Assembly: GCA_949358305.1 (NCBI GenBank)
Contig: OX442318.1
Coordinates: 1-64,000 of the forward strand
DNA: 64,000 nucleotides
Reading direction: 5' to 3'
DNA from: Strigamia acuminata
Lineage: Eukaryota > Arthropoda > Chilopoda > Geophilomorpha > Linotaeniidae
Below, piece after piece: positions 43,436 to 55,575 of this stretch; positions within the stretch are counted from its first letter, which is position 1, and every line of letters starts with the position of its first letter. The position numbers were made by a program, and so were the translations under genes. The notes under the pieces are model-generated. The model did no database searches, had not been told where the DNA came from, and worked only from the letters and a program-made list of their open reading frames with translations.

Positions 43436-45436
43436 ATGTGTTTCCACTCGTTTTCACACAACATTCACACGAATTAATTCGTGTAAACGTCGTGTGAACT
43501 GGTAAAACGTTAAATTGGTTAAATGACCGTTCAACAAGTTTTCTCGTTAAAAATCGGGTCTTGCTAGCAGCCATCTTGGATATTAATAATAAAAATAACT
43601 TAAATGAATTTTCTCTTTTAATCATATTTTTGTAATCTCCTGTTTCTTTTTCCCGAGTAAACAACAGGAATATTGACTGTGGTTATTGTTTGGATTAATT
43701 TATTTAAACTGGAATTTACACTGAAATTTACCCAGGCCTTACGAATTAACAAAAACCACACTTATATTTTCACCAACACTTATAAAAAAAAGGCCAAAAT
43801 TGATACGTGCATGCAACATTTATATAAACACATACATGTAACGTTTATATAAACACATAAACCGCCATTTTTCAAATACTACAAAAATCAGTAGTCAAAC
43901 TCCCAGTTTACTTTGAAAAAAGAAAAAGCAGAAAATATTGATAAAATTTCTCCCTCCAATAACAGCAATAAACCCTAAAAGCCAATGACAACTAGGTGCA
44001 CACGAAAAGTCATTTCCACTAAATGACCAGTGCGAATGGTAGTGTAAATATCCAACTTACGAGTTAAAAAAAAAATTCCAGTGTAATTTTCAGTGTAAAT
44101 CCAAGTAATGGTTATTATTGGGACCAATTAATTTTGCCATTTAATCACATTTTTTCTAATCGTACGAGTAACGTTTATATAAAAACATAAACCGCCAAAC
44201 AAATTTACATTTTATAATTATGTTTTTGTAATCTCCTGTTTTTTTTTTAGTGAACAACAGCAACAATGACTATGGTTATTATTTGGACTTTTCCCGCTTG
44301 AATTCACACTTTTTTTTCAACTCGAAAGTTGGGTCATTTAACTTGTCATTTACAACTAGGTGCACACGAAAAGTCATATGCACTAAATGACCAGTGCAAC
44401 TGGTAGTGTAAACATTCAATTTACAAGTTTTTTAAAAAAAGAAACAGTGTAAATTGCAGTGTTAATCCAAGTGTAAATTAATTGGTGCCAATAATAACCA
44501 TTCGATCGCACAAATACGGTTAATAACTGACTGTTGTTACGATCGAAATCGCAACGTTTATATAAATACGTACATGTAATCTTTATGTAAAAACATAAAC
44601 CGCCATTAACCCCCCCTCAAAAAAAGGCGATTTATGTTTTTTTTTCTGTTATACGGAAAATATGCATTTATATTCAATTTCGGCTTTTTACGAAAGAATA
44701 ATATCCCAGCCAAAAATATTGATTGAAAAATTACAGAAACCCCCCTTTAACCCAGACCAATAAGATTTGCAAGAGGGGACACAGCAATAAAACCAAAAAG
44801 CCAATGAGACAGCTGGTCAAGATAACCAAATCTTCATAGCTCCACAGAAGTCTACCTTGAACCCACCTCAGCTAGCTGTCCCAAAGGTAAGAATCAGAAA
44901 CAAACCTATTAATATGTTGCAAGAGGCCTTTTTATCAATTAATAGAATGAAATAATTAATAGAATGAAAAAATTAATAGAATGAAAAAATTAATCATTAT
45001 TATTAATAATAATTAATAATAATAAAAATTAATAAAATTAATAATAATTACTATTAAAATAATTAATAGAAAGGATAATTGTATAATTATAATTTTTTCT
45101 GCTGAATTCCAAATAAATAAACTCAAAAACCCAGGTCCAGTGTTTAAAAGGTCAAACATGGGTTTTCTTCAAATCTAACCAATATGTGTCAAAATTCAAC
45201 CCCTCCAGCACTTTGGAAGAAACTACAACTTACGTGTCTAACCTACCAGTCATTAGTCAAATTAGTTGTGAATGACACAAAAGATGCCTTTATGCACACA
45301 ACATTAGCCTTTGAGATGAAAACACACAGCAATGGCTAATAACTAGAAGGATCAGTCATTTCCTTTTCTCTCCTTAATTCCTTGTTTAATTGATTAACTA
45401 ACAGAAGAGATTAAACTAAACAAATTGTTATTTCAG
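43436..45436. other. AT-rich region with duplications, no gene
   Basis: Just after the YR2 stop lies the perfect palindrome ACACGAATTAATTCGTGT (~43470). A block starting ACTAGGTGCACACGAAAAGT is duplicated at ~43990 and ~44356 (366 bp apart). TTTATATAAA plus ATAAACCGCCA occurs near 43820, 44165 and 44555. (ATTAATAGAATGAA)n lies at 44937-45065. Confidence 0.5.
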
Positions 45437-45904
45437 GAAGACATTATGGAACAAATGAGTTCCACCTGCACCGTACCAGCAAAACTTATCGACCTGACTG
45501 ATGAACTGATTGAACTGATGTTCCTAACCAACATGGACGAAACCCCGCATTCACCAACCCCGCCTCCACCATTCCCATGGCCCATGTCACCAACACCATC
45601 TCCTCCGTCCACACCCACGCCACCGACAGCACCATCCCCACCGCCCACGCCACCGACACCACCATCACCGCCAACGTGTCCGTCCTGGCAGAAAAAGCGA
45701 CGAAGGGGATCATTCACCCCTGAGGATCGAGCCGTCATTGCGCGCCACCTCAAGTTGTTAACCGACAGACGAGGACGGCCCCGTTCGGCTCGATTGCGTT
45801 GGGCTCTTGAAAATTGCGTGGGCCTCAAACATCTACCATCTGTGTACACCTTTGGGCAGATACGTGATCGTGTTGCTGCATTCACGAGAAAACCGAACGT
45901 GTGA
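45437..45904 (+). CDS. Stand-alone copy of the YR C-terminal domain
   Basis: Follows the acceptor TTATTTCAG; the first ATG in frame is 45446. The frame ends at 45904 (~153 aa from that ATG). The first ~40 residues are acidic/hydrophobic, then a Pro/Thr/Ser-rich tract (~45546-45690), a basic KKRRRGSF, and the domain seen at the C terminus of both recombinases: SFTPEDRAVIARHLK, a central ALENC helix and FGQIRDRVAAF. No recombinase domain is adjacent. It may be a DNA-binding partner or regulator derived from YR, or the last exon of a larger gene. Domain family name unknown to me. Confidence 0.55.
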   Translation, partial: EDIMEQMSSTCTVPAKLIDLTDELIELMFLTNMDETPHSPTPPPPFPWPMSPTPSPPSTPTPPTAPSPPPTPPTPPSPPTCPSWQKKRRRGSFTPEDRAVIARHLKLLTDRRGRPRSARLRWALENCVGLKHLPSVYTFGQIRDRVAAFTRKPNV

Positions 45905-46609
45905 CCTGTGCGAGAGAAAAAAGAAAAAGAAATAAGAAAAAGAAATTTAAAGAAAGAAATAGAAAAATGAAATAAAATTGTAAACAGAATAAAAAAAAAA
46001 ATCAAACAAAATAAAATAAAAAAGCCAACATCAATTATCATTATTATTATTATCAAAAACACATAAAAAAATGACCAAAACACATTGAAAAACAACAAAA
46101 ATCATCTAATTAGATTCCAATATAAAGCGCATGAAGCAGGAAGCAGCCTCTAAAACAATCTCTTAGCAACAGGTACTTTGGATTCTATAGTAAACAACCC
46201 AAATACTGAAAGGAAAAGTAAATGAGTTAAGTGTGTTTTACATTTAAAGATACAGAAAAATATATTATATATAGTATATTAGAAGCATGAAAGAAAATTT
46301 AACAATCTAAATATAAAAATATGAAAATAATGAAAATTATTTAAAAAAGGCTTCATGATCTAATGATCGAAGGGATTGACCATTTCGGCGTGCATATAAA
46401 CTAATGGAGAAAAAAGGTCTAATGTCCGCAGCAGGCAGCTGTTTTTGTCGCCAACACACCTTTCATTGGATGGCGTGATCCATTAGCTCTCGTCATTCAT
46501 TAGCTTAGTGGACTAATGGTCGTATTTAATCGCTATTTCGGCGTGCGAATGAGCTCGGTGAATTGCTATTCCGGCGTGCAAACGAGCCTGGTTTGCCATT
46601 ACTTCACCA
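45905..46609. other. AT-rich spacer, no gene
   Basis: A-rich simple sequence (45915-46100), then unique DNA with CTAATGG words related to the adjoining satellite. A long minus-strand frame over 45433-46098 is antisense to the domain gene and dominated by poly-Phe; rejected as a gene. Confidence 0.4.
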
Positions 46610-47670
46610 TCGTTAATCGATCCACCGAGCTCATTCGCACGCCGAAATAGCAACCCAAAACGATTATTAGTTCTGCAGGCACTTTTCATTGGTTTTGCGG
46701 TATACTGTTGGTGTGATTCATTAAGTTGGTGGTCTAATCGATCCACCGAGCTCATTCGCACGCCGAAATAGCAACCCAAAACGATTATTAGTTCTGCAGG
46801 CACTTTTCATTGGTTTTGCGGTATACTGTTGGTGTGATTCATTAAGTTGGTGGTCTAATCGATCCACCGAGCTCATTCGCACGCCGAAATAGCAACCCAA
46901 AACGATTATTAGTTCTGCAGGCACTTTTCATTGGTTTTGCGGTATACTGTTGGTGTGATTCATTAAGTTGGTGGTCTAATCGATCCACCGAGCTCATTCG
47001 CACGCCGAAATAGCAACCCAAAACGATTATTAGTTCTGCAGGCACTTTTCATTGGTTTTGCGGTATACTGTTGGTGTGATTCATTAAGTTGGTGGTCTAA
47101 TCGATCCACCGAGCTCATTCGCACGCCGAAATAGCAACCCAAAACGATTATTAGTTCTGCAGGCACTTTTCATTGGTTTTGCGGTATACTGTTGGTGTGA
47201 TTCATTAAGTTGGTGGTCTAATCGATCCACCGAGCTCATTCGCACGCCGAAATAGCAACCCAAAACGATTATTAGTTCTGCAGGCACTTTTCATTGGTTT
47301 TGCGGTATACTGTTGGTGTGATTCATTAAGTTGGTGGTCTAATCGATCCACCGAGCTCATTCGCACGCCGAAATAGCAACCCAAAACGATTATTAGTTCT
47401 GCAGGCACTTTTCATTGGTTTTGCGGTATACTGTTGGTGTGATTCATTAAGTTGGTGGTCTAATCGATCCACCGAGCTCATTCGCACGCCGAAATAGCAA
47501 CCCAAAACGATTATTAGTTCTGCAGGCACTTTTCATTGGTTTTGCGGTATACTGTTGGTGTGATTCATTAAGTTGGTGGTCTAATCGATCCACCGAGCTC
47601 ATTCGCACGCCGAAATAGCAACCCAAAACGATTATTAGTTCTGCAGGCACTTTTCATTGGTTTTGCTGTA
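46610..47670. repeat. 121-bp satellite (about nine units)
   Basis: Near-perfect monomers starting at TCGATCCACCGAGCTCATTC. A diverged, partly inverted copy precedes them (46530-46610). Minus-strand 67-aa frames repeat every 121 bp and are by-products of the array. Confidence 0.95.
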
Positions 47671-48045
47671 TAATGGGAATTATTCCCAAAGAAATTTCCT
47701 ACAAATCTCTGTCTGACAGTTTCATTAGAAGCAAAACTAGTGTGTTTTGAAATGCTTTTTTCATTTGATTTTGTGCCAATTTCATAATAATAATAATAAA
47801 ATGTCATTTTAAAACACATTTCTTCCTTAAATTCCCACAAAAACAAACGAAAATTGCATTTTTAATCACAATTTGCCGATAAATTGTGTTAAAATCAATA
47901 TTTTAACACAATTTTTGCACTAAATCGCATCTACAATTGACACAAACACATCCAAAATTGACAAAATTGACAAAAAGAATAAAAGAAAAACGGGTGACTG
48001 CACCAAACATCATCCAAAATAAATCACCCAAAAAAACCTGCTTAC
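47671..48045. other. Spacer, nothing recognised
   Basis: AT-rich; short inverted words around ATTTTAACACAATTT (47870-47920). No gene. Confidence 0.4.
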
Positions 48046-48100
48046 CTTGATGTCCTGCATGGCCTTAGTGCAGACCACGACTGTCCGCAGCCAAAAACAC
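48046..48100 (-). other. Single mini-exon cassette
   Basis: Minus strand: acceptor GTTTTTCTAG, 55-nt core GTGTTTTTGG to GGACATCAAG, donor GTAAGCAGG. Clearly of the same type as the element arrays, but outside the element copies. Confidence 0.45.
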
Positions 48101-48149
48101 CTAGAAAAACAAAAGAAAAATAAGAAAATTGCCGAAATACACGCAATTT

Positions 48150-48740
48150 CCCAACGTTCATAAAATAATTAATTTAAAAACCTTTCTGTACCCACTCCAG
48201 CCCTGGCAAAAATTCTTACATATTAATCTATCACTCCTCAGAAACATATGGAACCAAGAGCGAGGTCTGAGGGCCGCTTAAGACGAAAAACACCTGAAAA
48301 ACAGAGAAAGGAAATTAAAAATGGTGCAAAAATCGTGCAAAAATCATACAAAAAAGCATTAATGCAAAATGCAAATAAAATTCGAATTATTAAACAAACC
48401 TACCTTGCCTGAATAAAAAAAAACAAAAAAAAAAAAAAACAACCACTGGCTACTGATTTCGCGGCGATAGCCGCGATATCGATAAAACAAAAGAAAAACA
48501 AAAACAAAAGAAATGCATTAAACAAACTTTAAACCAAACCAACCTTCCTTAATTCACACTCACCTTACTGTAAATATGGGGCACTCACAGGCCTAGGAGG
48601 ACAAGAACCTAGAATGATAAGAAAAAAACACAAAGAACCGATTCCTTGTCAAAAAAATAAAGAAAAAGAAAAAGAAATACTTATCGTTCACTAGAGCCTT
48701 CAACTCTGAAGACGTATCCACCCGCCATTCCTACCTATAA
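48150..48740 (-). other. Further diverged cassette modules
   Basis: 48225-48292 shows acceptor CTGTTTTTCAG and the GAGGAGTGATAG end also found at 5200. 48600-48740 repeats the ACACAAAGAA..CGATT spacer and GATAAGTATTT end of the modules at 5100-5200 and 8680-8790. Confidence 0.35.
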
Positions 48741-48810
48741 AAACAACAAAAAAATAAGCCACTATCATTAAAAATTAAACAAAAAAGCCACTTCAAACAT
48801 GAAATGCCAC

Positions 48811-48811
<1 letters not shown>

Positions 48812-48851
<40 letters not shown>

Positions 48852-48852
48852 C
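48812..48852. repeat. (CCTG)n microsatellite
   Basis: About ten perfect tetranucleotide units. Confidence 0.95.
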
Positions 48853-50246
48853 TGAAAAAGAATTAGTAACTTAAAAATTATTATAAAAATTGTTTTATTT
48901 TAAAACAAATTAGGTTAAACACATTAAGCTTTGCCTGTAATTCCGTTGACGAGCCGGGAAATCCTTAAGAAACCCGAAAGACCGAATCGTTTAATTCGTT
49001 TACTCGCCACTAGATGTCAGACAAATAAGAATCCAAACATAATTTCCGAAACACACTGTTGAAAATTGGCAACAATTTCAATCATGTTGTGAATTGATTT
49101 TGTGAAAAGAAATATATTAATAAAATATTAACATCCTTGAATGTTGATTAGTAACTGTGTCTGCTTGCAGTAGAAATGTCATGGTCACTTTATCACGAAT
49201 ATCAATATTTACTCCACATTTTCAAAAGCACTGTCAACACTCGGTGGCATGCAGCAAAAAAACACAAAGTTTATTGATTGTACATTGTCAAAAGCACTGC
49301 CTCCACTCGGTTGGTGGATCTATAGTGAAATACAATTCAGACTTGATCATTAGTTCGTGCAGTGTGCTAGATATAGGTGAATCTGAAAGCTAAATACATG
49401 ACTGAGTCTGACATCTGACCTCAGATAAAAGTTCCCAGATAACTCACAATGTCACAATTGTCAACAACGTGTATCTGCAATGCTTCTGAAATTGCTGTAC
49501 AGTACAGCCGCCAGAAAAAGGTCATGCATGCACCCGGAAAACGTGATTATTTGGCGAGATCATTTAAATCCCAAGTTGTCACATAAAAACAAATAAAAAC
49601 TGCAACGATATATCACCGTGCGAATTAGTCAACAATAAATTGTCAATAACTGCTCCATCCAGGGGATGCATACATGTGTTCTTGGGGACAGACGTGACAT
49701 CCAAATTGATTTGATGAATCTTAATAAGTCCCTGATGGGCACTGACTGCACTGGTTTTTATCCAAATCAAAAAACTTTCCTGCAGAACAAGACACTGCCA
49801 AAACAATTTTAATTGATAAAATTAATAAAAAAAATAAATAATCAATTAATTCAAAGGTACAGTTTTATGAAATTTCAATTGGGAAAGTGTATTCACTATT
49901 CAGCGCAACAAAATCAGAGGTGACTGTTGACTGCAATTAGCGCACCAACTTGTTGAATAATAATATTTGTCCAGTTGCACGATTCAAGGCACGATTCTGA
50001 GAAGAACGCAACCACAAACGTGATTTGCACCTTAATTGAATTGCGTCAGATTTTGCCACGCTTTCTATAGTTTCCAGATAGAGAAAAAAATTACCTACCG
50101 CATTTTCCATGCAAATATATCTGTCCATCAGGGCATACTGTATCATTAGATGATGGAAAATGAAACGAAAATGAATAAAAACTGAAAAAAAAAGATGAAA
50201 AATGAAAAAAAACGTCAAAAACAAATTTTAAAAAAAAACAATTTAC
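48853..50246. other. No gene recognised
   Basis: Unique AT-rich DNA. Two ~35-bp related stretches with TCAAAAGCACTG (49223 and 49289) are the only repeat noticed. Confidence 0.4.
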
Positions 50247-50317
50247 CTTCTACAATGTCCTGTGTGGCTATACCGCAGTCGGGGGTCGTCCACGGGCCTT
50301 TGGTCGGTCAAAGATGC
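50247..50317 (-). other. Single 71-nt mini-exon cassette
   Basis: Minus strand: acceptor TTATTTTCCAG, core of exactly 71 nt from GCATCTTTGACC to CATTGTAGAAG, donor GTAAATTG. It has the same length and end pattern as the 164- and 165-bp array cores. Confidence 0.5.
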
Positions 50318-50430
50318 CTGGAAAATAAAAGAAAAATGAATAAAGACATCAAAAATTAAAAGAAAAAAAAAAACCGAAAACAAAAACGTCCAAATCAAAT
50401 TTCAAAATATTCCGTTCATCATCTACGATG

Positions 50431-50549
50431 TCCCGCCCCCTCTCCCTCCCCCTCCCCGCCCCGCCCCCTCTCCCCCTCTCCCCCCTCCCCTCCCCGCCCC
50501 CCCTCTCCCCCCTCCCCTCCCCGCCCCCTCTCCCCCCTCCCCCTCCCCG
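50431..50549. repeat. C-rich polypyrimidine tract
   Basis: ~118 bp of CCCCTCCCCGCC-type sequence. The minus strand has many runs of four or more G and could form G-quadruplexes. Low-complexity Gly/Arg-rich frames through it are not genes. Confidence 0.85.
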
Positions 50550-50579
50550 CCAATGGCGGTGGCAATGTTGAGGCCACCA

Positions 50580-50712
50580 ACAGAAACAGAAATAATGAGG
50601 AAATAATGAGGAAATAATGAGGAAATAATGAGGAAATAATGAGAAAATGCCTACCCAAAGCCAAGAAATACCGTCTTGGAAACAGAAATGAGGAAATAAT
50701 GAGGAAATAATA
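50580..50712. repeat. 11-bp repeat AAATAATGAGG
   Basis: Five consecutive units followed by two more after an interruption with CTTTCCAAAATTGCC-like duplicates. Confidence 0.85.
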
Positions 50713-51015
50713 AGGGAAGGCTTTCCAAAATTGCCGTCCTGAAAACAGAAATAAATGCCTTTCCAAAGGAAATGCCTTCTTGTCCAGTTGGGAGGAATCC
50801 AGAAACAACCAAAAAGCTGTGCTTTGCCTGCAAAAATGTTAACCCTACTAAAAAAACAAATCCAGTTGGCCCGGAAACGCTCTTCCGCAACCAACCAGCA
50901 GCGAGCAGCGGATTTGCCGCCTGTCATTTGCCCATCTCTCACCCCCAAATCCGCCGACTATATTATAAATATTAAATGCATCCTCGGATTTGGGGACGCG
51001 CCTGGGTTGGCTGTG

Positions 51016-51146
51016 GAGCGGTTGAGTCCGGTCTAAATCTGTTCTCCATGCACGCCATTGGCTGAAAAACAGATCTAGACCGGACTTAACCGCTCCATAG
51101 CCAATGGCGTGCATGGAGAACAGATTTAGACCGGACTCAACCGCTC
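51016..51146. repeat. Perfect 48-bp inverted repeat
   Basis: Arms 51016-51063 and 51099-51146 are exact reverse complements with a 35-bp spacer that itself repeats part of an arm. Arms start GAGCGGTTGAGTCCGG and are GC-richer than the surroundings. Confidence 0.9.
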
Positions 51147-51300
51147 TATAGCCAATCCGGGCCCAGGAACCGGATTTGCATGGATCGGTCGTGTTCGGTC
51201 TGGATTTGCTCTTCAGCCAACGACGTGCATGGAGGGCAGATCCAGAGCGAACACGACCGCTCCATAGCCAATCCGGGCCCAGAAACCGGATTTTCGCGTG
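51147..51300. repeat. Related imperfect fold-back
   Basis: CGGTCGTGTTCGG and GCGAACACGACCG lie in opposite orientation, and AGCCAATCCGGGCCCAG occurs at both edges (51150 and 51267). Same family as the preceding inverted repeat. Confidence 0.65.
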
Positions 51301-53010
51301 CAATTTTGGTCTGGGATAAACGGCATCAGGGGGCGTGCGTGTTGCTTGTAATTTTCCCAAAGAGGGCGCCACTTACGATGGTAATGGCGCCCATGTGTTG
51401 GGGAAAATTTATTACCGTTGTTTGCACCTGGCCCAGAACACATGCATGGACAGGAGTGAATAAATGAAAAAGCATCCAAGGTTTTTGATTCTCCCCCAGA
51501 AATTGTAATAATTTGGGTCCGCCCAATGTTTGGATGCACCCAGGCGTGTATGTGTACGTGGACACAGTGTAATAAATATGCATTTGCTTTTTGAATATTT
51601 CATATTTTTTAAATTTTATTTCCACCAAATTAAATGGCGCTTAAAAACAATTAATGGATAATGTAACAATTCTTTTTATTCATCATGTTTTAAATTTTGA
51701 CGTTACAAATGACATCCTGTAAAGTCTGTTCTGGCTATTACATAATGCTTGATGTCCCAAACCATAAATTTCTCTTTTTCTCTTTCTTTCCTTCTTTCTT
51801 CCTCGTTGTTCCAACAAAACGAGGAGCTCTGGAAAACTGGTTTACATTTTTCACTCCATTCATTCAGCCTGGCCATCACTGAATGTCGGTGTGAAAGTGC
51901 AAACCTATTTTTCCGAGCGCCTCGTTTTGTTGTATAAAACGAAGAACTGCTTCAGTGAGGACCAAAATCTTTAGTTCCAATCGATTGGGCTTGGATGCTG
52001 GAAAGGCATGCGCCCTCACAAAACAAACGCTCTGTTCTCCCAACTGCAATCTTGGACATGCTCACCTTACCGTACATGAAATGGCTATTACAACAACATC
52101 TGGTCGCATCTTACAAATCCACAAAATAATTAAAGACCAATTAAATGAGATGTTTTTTAACAGTAATAAATAAACCATAAAAAAATATTTGTTTCAACTA
52201 CTTTGCCTCCATTGTCCACAACACAGCACTGTTCAGAATTCTGTTTAAAAATCCAGACGATTACAATCAAGCAACCTTTGCTGACTATTGCAGGAATGTT
52301 CATTGAATTGATCGTAAACCCCTGCACGTCTTCCTCTGAATCGTGCTCAAAGCAAAGAATTCGTAAATAAAGGCTAAAATCCCCTCGGGAAATGTTTTTG
52401 AAAATCAGAAATGTAGTTTGGGGGGGGGGTGTAGGTATTGGGGTAGTATTTACATTTAATTTAGGGTGTTCTTAGTGACCTTAAAAGGGTGTTTAATGGA
52501 TTCGATGGGATTTTAAGGAGAATTTTATGTGGATTAAATGGGAATTTATGTGGATTTTCGGAGTGCTGGATGAGATTTGGAGAATTCACAGAAATTTTTA
52601 GGGCCAAAAACGGTTTTTTAGGATGTATGTATTTATGTGTACATTATGAGAAAACGCATTTTTCTGTGCCTAATGGACCTGCAGAGCCCAAACTACATTT
52701 CAAATTGAAAAACACATTCCACGCCTTTGCACACATGAGGAATTCAAAATTTGGGAATGAACTGCAAGTGTGGAATGAGACCAAAAAGCGCCCATCTGTG
52801 GTGTCAAAGCGCCCAAATTGCCTGGGAGAAGAAAGAGACATTAAATACTCCTCGTCTTTACAGACAACCAATATTAGTTTCCAATCTCCGGGATTAACCT
52901 GTAAACCGGAAGGAACCCGCAGAAAATCCAGGGTTTTTTTCCTTTGGTTTTTCCAGATTTTTTAACCAGTAAAAAATGCAAAATGATAAAAACGCAAAAT
53001 ATTTCATTAC
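51301..53010. other. No gene recognised; short inverted repeat
   Basis: CAACAAAACGAGG (51812-51824) and CCTCGTTTTGTTG (51920-51932) form an inverted pair. A G-run lies at ~52420. A 158-aa plus-strand frame (52489-52965) has no recognisable domain and is not supported. Confidence 0.4.
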
Positions 53011-53199
53011 CATCGACTATATGAGGAACTAATTGCGAATCGTTACAGTTCTCCCTTCCAGGAACTAGCCTCTGATAGACCTCGGGTACGGATTCCCGTC
53101 TGTATCCACTAGAAACGGCACTTGTTGAGTTTGTTAATTCAAAACGTGATGATTGGAATCGCGAATGTAATCGGTCTGGAAGAATTGTTCCGGGGGACA
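53011..53199 (-). pseudogene. BRWD/PHIP-like exon fragment, frameshifted
   Basis: Exon-like segment with acceptor GTGATTTAG and donor GTAATG. It encodes FLVDTDGNPYP in one frame and YQRLVPGREN in another; both belong together in the linker after the WD repeats of BRWD/PHIP proteins, so a single-base deletion separates them. These proteins are nuclear WD-repeat/bromodomain regulators. The fragment is a relic, not a functional exon. Confidence 0.65.
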
Positions 53200-53304
53200 C
53201 TAAATCACAAAAACTCTTTTTTTTAAATTTCATATTCAATAAACCTTATAACAAACGTACTTTTTTATATTTCCCATTCGAATGTCCGTGAAAATCCAGA
53301 TTTC

Positions 53305-53600
53305 ATTACCGAATAAACAACTGAAATGCAAATTAAAAATTATTTAACATTCACTTATCTATTTTTTTCATACAAAACATTGCTTATTTATTATTTGGCA
53401 CCACCTGTTACTACCAGATTGAACGTCCTGATGGGTTTTCGGTGATCCATTAAATTCGTAACCAATTCCCACCCAAAAAAACGATTTGATTGAATATACT
53501 TTCTTTATGGAAATAAAAAAAAAGGAAATAAAACAAATGAGCATTGATATGAAAAATGGGCCAAGCGCTCGGCGTGTCCAATTAGTCAATACTCTGAGTT
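53305..53600. repeat. ~300-bp dispersed repeat, copy a
   Basis: Nearly identical to 54582-54885, beginning ATTTCATTACCGAATAAACA and ending TTAGTCAATACTCTG. A ~45-bp piece recurs at 57678. Minus-strand frames through it occur in both copies but show no known domain. Confidence 0.85.
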
Positions 53601-53780
53601 TTGACTAAATTCATGAAAAAACCGACGGATTTTGATTAAATTCACGAAAAAACCGTCGGATTTTGACTAAATTCACAAAAAAATCCGTCGGATTTAGTCA
53701 AAATTCATCAAATTTAGACGAAATTCGTGGAAAATATATCAAATTTAGACAAAATTCGTGAAAGTTCATTTAGTCAGTTT
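53600..53780. repeat. Short repeat TTTGACTAAATTCACG
   Basis: About six diverged ~33-bp units with CCGTCGGATTTTGACTAAAT. Confidence 0.65.
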
Positions 53781-54189
53781 CCCTCAAATTTCGCCAACAA
53801 AATGAGCCAATTTTCATCAACACAATTATGCCAGCAATCAATTCGCCGTCCCTGCACACCCGAGTCAACGTAATCGGCTCAAATAATATCTTGTCGGTCA
53901 ATATCTCTTTGATTCAAGGCAAAATCAGCTCCAACAAAACGAAACAAAACTGTCATAAACTGAAATAAATAAATCCAAAAATAAATAAACTAACGTTTAA
54001 TAAAGAGAAAAATAAACGCTCACTTTTCCGTCCAACATTATTTCGTTCGTCCCGGGTAGGAGAACAACGTCCGTGTGCTCCCGTTCGAACGGCAACACAA
54101 GATCCAAAAACGAGAGTGAGTGAGTGAGTGGTGACGAATGTGCGACTTTTTTTAGGGGCCCAAAGCTGCGCTGCACGACACGAATGTTT

Positions 54190-54317
54190 CCTCTTTTAAT
54201 CAGAGATCCTGTTGATAAAACTATTAGTCCATCATGCCCAGCACTGAGTAATAAACGAGGATTGTGAGGGTGCCCAAAAGGGAAAAAAACGTGCTCGAAC
54301 CAGAGCCAGCCTATCAC
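54190..54317 (-). pseudogene. WD-repeat fragment, BRWD/PHIP-like
   Basis: Frame reading HPHNPRLLLSAGHDG, the signature of the last WD repeats of BRWD/PHIP. It lies on the same strand and upstream of the linker fragment at 53011-53199, in the order expected for the gene. The WD signature Trp-Asp after the motif is lost and no further WD repeats are found nearby. Confidence 0.6.
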
Positions 54318-54581
54318 ACACCTGCACAGGCCACAAGTAGTTTTTTCTTTTGGAGAACGCTTGACCGGGCCCTCATCAAGCGTCCCCCCGAAAAAAAAAC
54401 CACTTGCCTAGTTGGCGCAACCAAATTAGCAGTTGCTTGTGCGGGGTGCCAACCGGACGACGACAAACGATCTTTGATGGAGAAATCCAAAGTCTGCTTC
54501 AAATACCAGCGCCACTTTCCTTGATTGTTCCAATTCCCGCAATAAAGCATGCACACGTTACATTTGTCTTTTCAAAGAAAA

Positions 54582-54885
54582 TCCATATTTCATTACCAAA
54601 TAAACAACTGAAATGCAAATTAAAAATTATTTAACATTCACTTATCTATTTTTTTCATACAAAACATTGCTTATTTATTATTTGGCACCACCTGTTACTA
54701 CCAGATTGAACGTCCTGATGGGTTTTCGGTGATCCATTAAATTCGTAACCAATTCCCACCCAAAAAAACGATTTGATTGAATATACTTTCTTTATGGAAA
54801 TAAAAAAAAAAGGAAATAAAACGAATGAGCATTGATATGAAAAATGTGCCAAGCGCTCGGCGTGTCCAATTAGTCAATACTCTGG
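54582..54885. repeat. ~300-bp dispersed repeat, copy b
   Basis: See 53305-53600; the two copies bracket the WD fragment. Confidence 0.85.
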
Positions 54886-55390
54886 ATGAGTTTTGACTAA
54901 ATTCCGCCAACATTTCCCTGAAATTACATTTTTATTTCGAAATTTTAGTGAATTTTCATTTTTATCACTGAAATATCGGAAATAAATGCCCTGGGCCCGC
55001 GCACGAAAATTGTTTCTCACTTCTGCCGGCAATGCACAGCCTGGCCAGTCACCGTGCATTGAGGCGGGAATGCAAAACAATGACGTTGCAGGGGCGAAGA
55101 GCGAACTTGACGAGAGCGTCGTCAACACCAGCCGAATCAATGCTGCGGTTCGTCACTCATTCCCACTCGTAGCAAACGAATCTGCCAACAACATAGCCAT
55201 TAAATTTCTACCATAAAAACCCGCTCGCCTTCTTTAATTATGCCGTTATATCTCAGGTTTGGCCACACAACCGACTGCAATGACAAAAACAATTTTAAAT
55301 CTTTAAATTTTCCCAATTTTTCCTTTTTTTTCCCTTCAATTTTCCAATTTATTATTATCCCCAATTTTTCCAATTTTTCCCATTTTTTAC
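54886..55390. other. No gene assigned
   Basis: A GC-richer stretch at 54985-55190 is open on both strands (76 and 88 aa) without recognisable domain; it may be another decayed exon. Confidence 0.35.
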
Positions 55391-55575
55391 CTTCTCAAAG
55401 ATTGTGTCCGTAGCCGCTTTCATCATTTCACTAGTATACGTGCAGTCGCATGCTCTCTCTAAGAACACGGGCACATACAGGTCGATTTGTCCCGGATTTT
55501 ACGCCAACATGGTCATCATTTCCTCCACTTGGAACTCTAGTTCCTGAATTGCAGCGTCTTTTACCTTGGTTGCAG
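55391..55575 (-). pseudogene. Coding-like exon with internal stop
   Basis: Minus strand: open frame AIQELEFQVEEMMTMLA, a TAA stop, then the same frame continues for ~38 codons (NPGQIDLYVPVFLERACDC and onwards) to a GAGAAG|GTAAAA donor. Coding-like composition on both sides of the stop suggests a broken exon. Gene not recognised. Confidence 0.35.

Noticed and set aside
45433-46098. 221-aa minus-strand frame
   Set aside because: It is antisense to the C-terminal-domain gene and otherwise runs through A-rich DNA giving poly-Phe.
50349-50948. 199-aa Gly/Arg-rich minus-strand frame
   Set aside because: Produced by the C-rich tract and the AATGAGG repeat; low complexity and no conserved domain.
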